Source: CALVUJ01 sp045128835
Lineage (GTDB): Bacteria; Bacillota_I; Bacilli_A; RFN20; DUOF01
DNA length: 52,179 nt
Reading direction: 5' to 3'
NCBI GenBank assembly: GCA_045128835.1
Contig: JBGVRX010000025.1
Span: 1-52,179 of the forward strand
Both the position numbers and the translations under genes were made by a program. Numbering within the stretch: position 1 is the stretch's first letter; every line of letters starts with the position of its first letter. The notes beneath the pieces are model-generated. The model ran no database searches. It saw nothing but the letters and a program-made list of their open reading frames with translations, and was not told the origin of the DNA. This document shows, in pieces, positions 49,772-52,179 of the stretch.

Positions 49772-51847
49772 ATGAAAGAATTGAGTATTTTATTTGTTGT
49801 TTTAGCAATAACAATCATTTCTGTTTTATACGCATTTGTTTTGTATAGAAGAAACAGAAGATTGATTGTTAAGAATGAAAGGATGGAAGAAATATCTTCT
49901 TATATTCAAGAAGGTGCTATGGCATTTTTAAAGAGAGAATATAAGATAATTGCAGTGTTTGCTGTTGTAGTTGCGGCATTTTTGACAATACTTGGATTTT
50001 TTCCTTCACTTAAGAATGCTGAGGGAGTTGGATGGCAAGCTAGTTTAGCTTTTATCTGTGGGGCCACTCTTTCTGCTTTGGCTGGGTATGTTGGTATGAA
50101 AGCTGCTACAAAAGCTAACTCAAGAGTTGCGTTTGCGGCAAAAGAAAAAGGAATGAGTAGTGCTTTAAAGGTTGCTTTTAACGGAGGTTCTGTTTTAGGA
50201 CTTTGTGTTGTAGGTTTAAGCTTATTGGGACTTACATCAGTATTTATGATTTTCGCGTTTGCTACAAAAGAATTTGCGACAGCTGCACATGTTGTTTCTG
50301 GATACAGTTTAGGAGCTTCATTTATTGCTTTATTTGCTAGAGTTGGCGGTGGTATCTATACTAAGGCTGCTGATGTTGGTGCGGATTTAGTTGGTAAGGT
50401 AGAAGCAGGAATTCCTGAAGATGATCCAAGAAATCCTGCTGTTATTGCTGATAACGTAGGAGATAACGTTGGTGATATTGCAGGAATGGGTAGTGATTTA
50501 TGTGAATCTTATATAGGTGCCATTGTTTCTGCTATATCATTAGGTTTAGTTTTGGTTGTTAACGGAGTTATAACTCCTAGTAAAGGAACAATATTTCCTT
50601 TATTAATTGCTGCAATTGGAATAGTTGCTTGTATTGCTAGCCAAATTTTTGTTGGAAGTAGAGAATGGAAAAATCCAAAGATGGCTTTAAATATTTCTAC
50701 TTGGGCAGCAAGTTTAATTACAATGGTAGGATCACTTGTTGTTTCACTTATTTATTTAGCATCAATTAAACCATTCTTTGCTATTTTGTGTGGATTAGTT
50801 GTTGGTGTTGTAATTGGATATATTGCTGAAATTTATACTTCAAGTGATTATAAACAAGTAAAAGAGATTGCAGAACAATCTCAAACAGGTCATGCAACAA
50901 ATATTATTGCTGGATTAGGAAGTGGTATGCAATCAACTGCTTTGACTATTATTGTTTTGGTTGCTGGTATTGTTGGAGCTTATTTGTTCTATGGTAATTA
51001 TGGTATTGCACTTGCTGCTATAGGTATGCTTTCAACTGTTGGTATGACTGTTTCAGTAGATGCTTATGGGCCAATAGCCGATAATGCTGGAGGAATTGCC
51101 GAAATGTCAAATGAAGATGAAAGTGTTAGAAAAATTACAGATAAATTAGATTCTGTAGGAAATACAACTGCTGCAGTAGGAAAAGGATTCTGTATAGGTG
51201 GAGCAACATTTACATCATTAGCTTTGTTTATTGCTTTTTCAGAAGCTAGTGGACTAGATGCAATAAATATTATTGAACCAGGTACAATTGTTTGTCTGTT
51301 AATTGGTGCAATGTTGCCTTACTTATTTACTTCACTAACTATGAAGTCTGTTGGTAAAGCTGCAAATAAAATGATAGAAGAAGTTAGAAATCAATTTAAA
51401 GAAAAACCAGGAATTATGGAAAATAAAGAAAAACCAGATTATGCAAAATGTGTAGATATTTCTACAAAGGCAGCATTAAAAGAAATGATTTTACCAGCTA
51501 TTATTGCGGTTGTATCACCTCTTGCTGCTGGATTCTTGTTTGGTGCAAAAGGATTGGGTGGATTATTAGTTGGTGGTCTTGCTAGTGCTATTATGTTAGC
51601 AGTATTTATGGCTAATGCTGGTGGTGCATGGGATAATGCAAAGAAATATGTTGAAGAAGGAAATTTCGGTGGTAAAGGTTCAGAAACTCATAAAGCGGCT
51701 GTAACTGGAGATACTGTCGGAGATCCATTCAAGGATACAGCAGGTCCTGCTATGGATATTTTAATTAAATTGATGTCTGTTATATCTCTTGTTATTGCGC
51801 CTATTTTGGCTAATATTACACCATTATTCGAGTTTTTATTTAAGTAA
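49772..51847 (+). CDS. hppA: Ion-translocating membrane pyrophosphatase
   Basis: Couples hydrolysis of pyrophosphate to pumping of Na+ or H+ across the membrane. The 691-residue protein has about 16 hydrophobic helices and the catalytic loops: GIYTKAADVGADLVGKVE with DDPRNPAVIADNVGDNVGD, DAYGPIADNAGGIAEM, and the C-terminal TGDTVGDPFKDTAGPA. The sequence GNTTAAVGKGF (about 464-474) has Ala where K+-independent enzymes have Lys, so it should be K+-dependent. TGGAGG sets the start and TATAAT (49746-49751) lies upstream. Monocistronic. Confidence 0.97.
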   Translation: MKELSILFVVLAITIISVLYAFVLYRRNRRLIVKNERMEEISSYIQEGAMAFLKREYKIIAVFAVVVAAFLTILGFFPSLKNAEGVGWQASLAFICGATLSALAGYVGMKAATKANSRVAFAAKEKGMSSALKVAFNGGSVLGLCVVGLSLLGLTSVFMIFAFATKEFATAAHVVSGYSLGASFIALFARVGGGIYTKAADVGADLVGKVEAGIPEDDPRNPAVIADNVGDNVGDIAGMGSDLCESYIGAIVSAISLGLVLVVNGVITPSKGTIFPLLIAAIGIVACIASQIFVGSREWKNPKMALNISTWAASLITMVGSLVVSLIYLASIKPFFAILCGLVVGVVIGYIAEIYTSSDYKQVKEIAEQSQTGHATNIIAGLGSGMQSTALTIIVLVAGIVGAYLFYGNYGIALAAIGMLSTVGMTVSVDAYGPIADNAGGIAEMSNEDESVRKITDKLDSVGNTTAAVGKGFCIGGATFTSLALFIAFSEASGLDAINIIEPGTIVCLLIGAMLPYLFTSLTMKSVGKAANKMIEEVRNQFKEKPGIMENKEKPDYAKCVDISTKAALKEMILPAIIAVVSPLAAGFLFGAKGLGGLLVGGLASAIMLAVFMANAGGAWDNAKKYVEEGNFGGKGSETHKAAVTGDTVGDPFKDTAGPAMDILIKLMSVISLVIAPILANITPLFEFLFK

Positions 51848-51850
51848 AAT

Positions 51851-51892
51851 AAAACTTAATATCGATTTGCTTGAATGATATTGAGTTTTTCA
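51851..51892 (+). terminator. Terminator after hppA, overlapping the rpoE -35 box
   Basis: Stem AAAACTTAATATC (51851-51863) / GATATTGAGTTTT (51877-51889) with one wobble pair. Its right arm contains TTGAGT, the -35 box of rpoE. Confidence 0.8.
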
Positions 51893-51909
51893 AAATATTA
51901 TTATATAAT
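51881..51909 (+). promoter_or_regulatory. Promoter of rpoE
   Basis: TTGAGT (51881-51886), 17 bp, TATAAT (51904-51909). Confidence 0.7.
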
Positions 51910-51936
51910 ATGTTGTCTTAATTTAGGAGGAATAAT

Positions 51937-52179
51937 ATGTTTAAAAGATCAATGGTAGAAGTAGGATACGAATTATTGTTAAAGAAACAAAGTCCACAAA
52001 AGTTTAGTAAATTATGGAGTGAAACAAGTGAGATTTTAGGGCTAGATGCAAGTGAAGTAGAAAACTATATTTCAGATTTCTATACAAACTTAACACTAGA
52101 TGAAAGATTTGTTTTATTAGAAGATAATACATGGGATTTAAGAGAAAGACAAAGTTTCGATAAAGTACATATTGATATG
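51937..52179 (+). CDS. rpoE: RNA polymerase delta subunit, 3'-truncated by the window edge
   Basis: 81 residues are visible, ending in frame at the window edge. They match the N-terminal HARE-HTH domain of the delta subunit: MVEVGYELL, the linker with FSKLW, DFYTNLTLDERFVLLEDNTWDLRERQ-type core (here read in parts), and the start of the acidic region beyond the window. Delta speeds enzyme recycling and is confined to Bacilli, which supports the taxonomic placement. TTTAGGAGGAA sets the ATG. Confidence 0.93.
   Translation, partial: MFKRSMVEVGYELLLKKQSPQKFSKLWSETSEILGLDASEVENYISDFYTNLTLDERFVLLEDNTWDLRERQSFDKVHIDM

Noticed and set aside
1..52179. TGA read as tryptophan (mycoplasma code)
   Set aside because: Several intact genes end in TGA (cmk, the ligase-like gene, the degenerate ABC gene, DUF2752) and tryptophans are TGG.

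Overview
The window is an AT-rich, gene-dense bacterial chromosome segment. It reads as a low-GC, spore-forming member of the Bacilli, probably near the Mollicutes/Erysipelotrichia side of that group; the finer rank is inference. Evidence: four sporulation genes (bofA-like, spoIIE, spoVIF, spoIVA), the Bacilli-type RNA polymerase delta subunit (rpoE) at the right edge, and Bacillus-like gene orders (dnaX-ybaB-recR-bofA; spoIIE-tilS-ftsH-hslO without hprT and coaX; cmk-der-...-spoIVA; dnaD-nth). The SRP RNA is a short (~78 nt) form without an Alu domain, as in Mollicutes. TGA is used as a stop, so the code is standard. A CDS truncated at the left edge and rpoE truncated at the right edge bracket about 40 complete genes. 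No gene-free stretch exceeds 300 bases; the longest is 26228-26468.

Layout. 1-6.7 kb: partial unknown gene, SRP RNA, divergent lysR/coaB, tadA, dnaX-ybaB-recR, bofA-like. 6.7-12.9 kb: spoIIE, tilS-ftsH, hslO, tRNA-Ser(CGA). 13-15.3 kb: metallophosphoesterase, flavodoxin, HAD phosphatase. 15.3-18.4 kb: an NAD-related locus, with a ligA-like adenylation-domain protein, pnuC and a NadR-type kinase on the minus strand and a divergent prs-like gene on the plus strand. 18.4-24.3 kb: small membrane proteins, ferredoxin, cmk-der, SIS isomerase and a WYL regulator. 24.4-26.2 kb: spoVIF and spoIVA.

26.4-38.7 kb is the most unusual region: a type IV secretion-like locus made of two paralogous modules. 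Module 1 is a pilin-like protein, a 1447-aa VirB6-like protein and a VirB4 ATPase. Module 2 is a VirB6-like protein, a PrgI/VirB3-like protein and a second VirB4 ATPase. No relaxase, coupling protein, integrase or attachment site is visible, and the locus lies between core genes, so a resident secretion or surface apparatus is as plausible as a conjugative element. Hairpin terminators follow each gene of module 1.

38.7-52.2 kb: SPFH/zinc-ribbon protein, a surface protein coupled to a degenerate ABC ATPase, a TGS-uridine-kinase-like protein, dnaD-nth, an APH-fold pseudokinase, a 1241-aa MBG/leucine-rich surface protein with a cytoplasmic tail, the membrane pyrophosphatase hppA, and rpoE.

Regulation visible in sequence: many near-consensus sigma-A promoters lie only 15-25 nt from the start codon, often with a GGTGAT Shine-Dalgarno sequence (the 5' half of the usual AGGAGGTGAT). 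Two divergent gene pairs have overlapping promoters. Domain calls are by eye; no database search was run.
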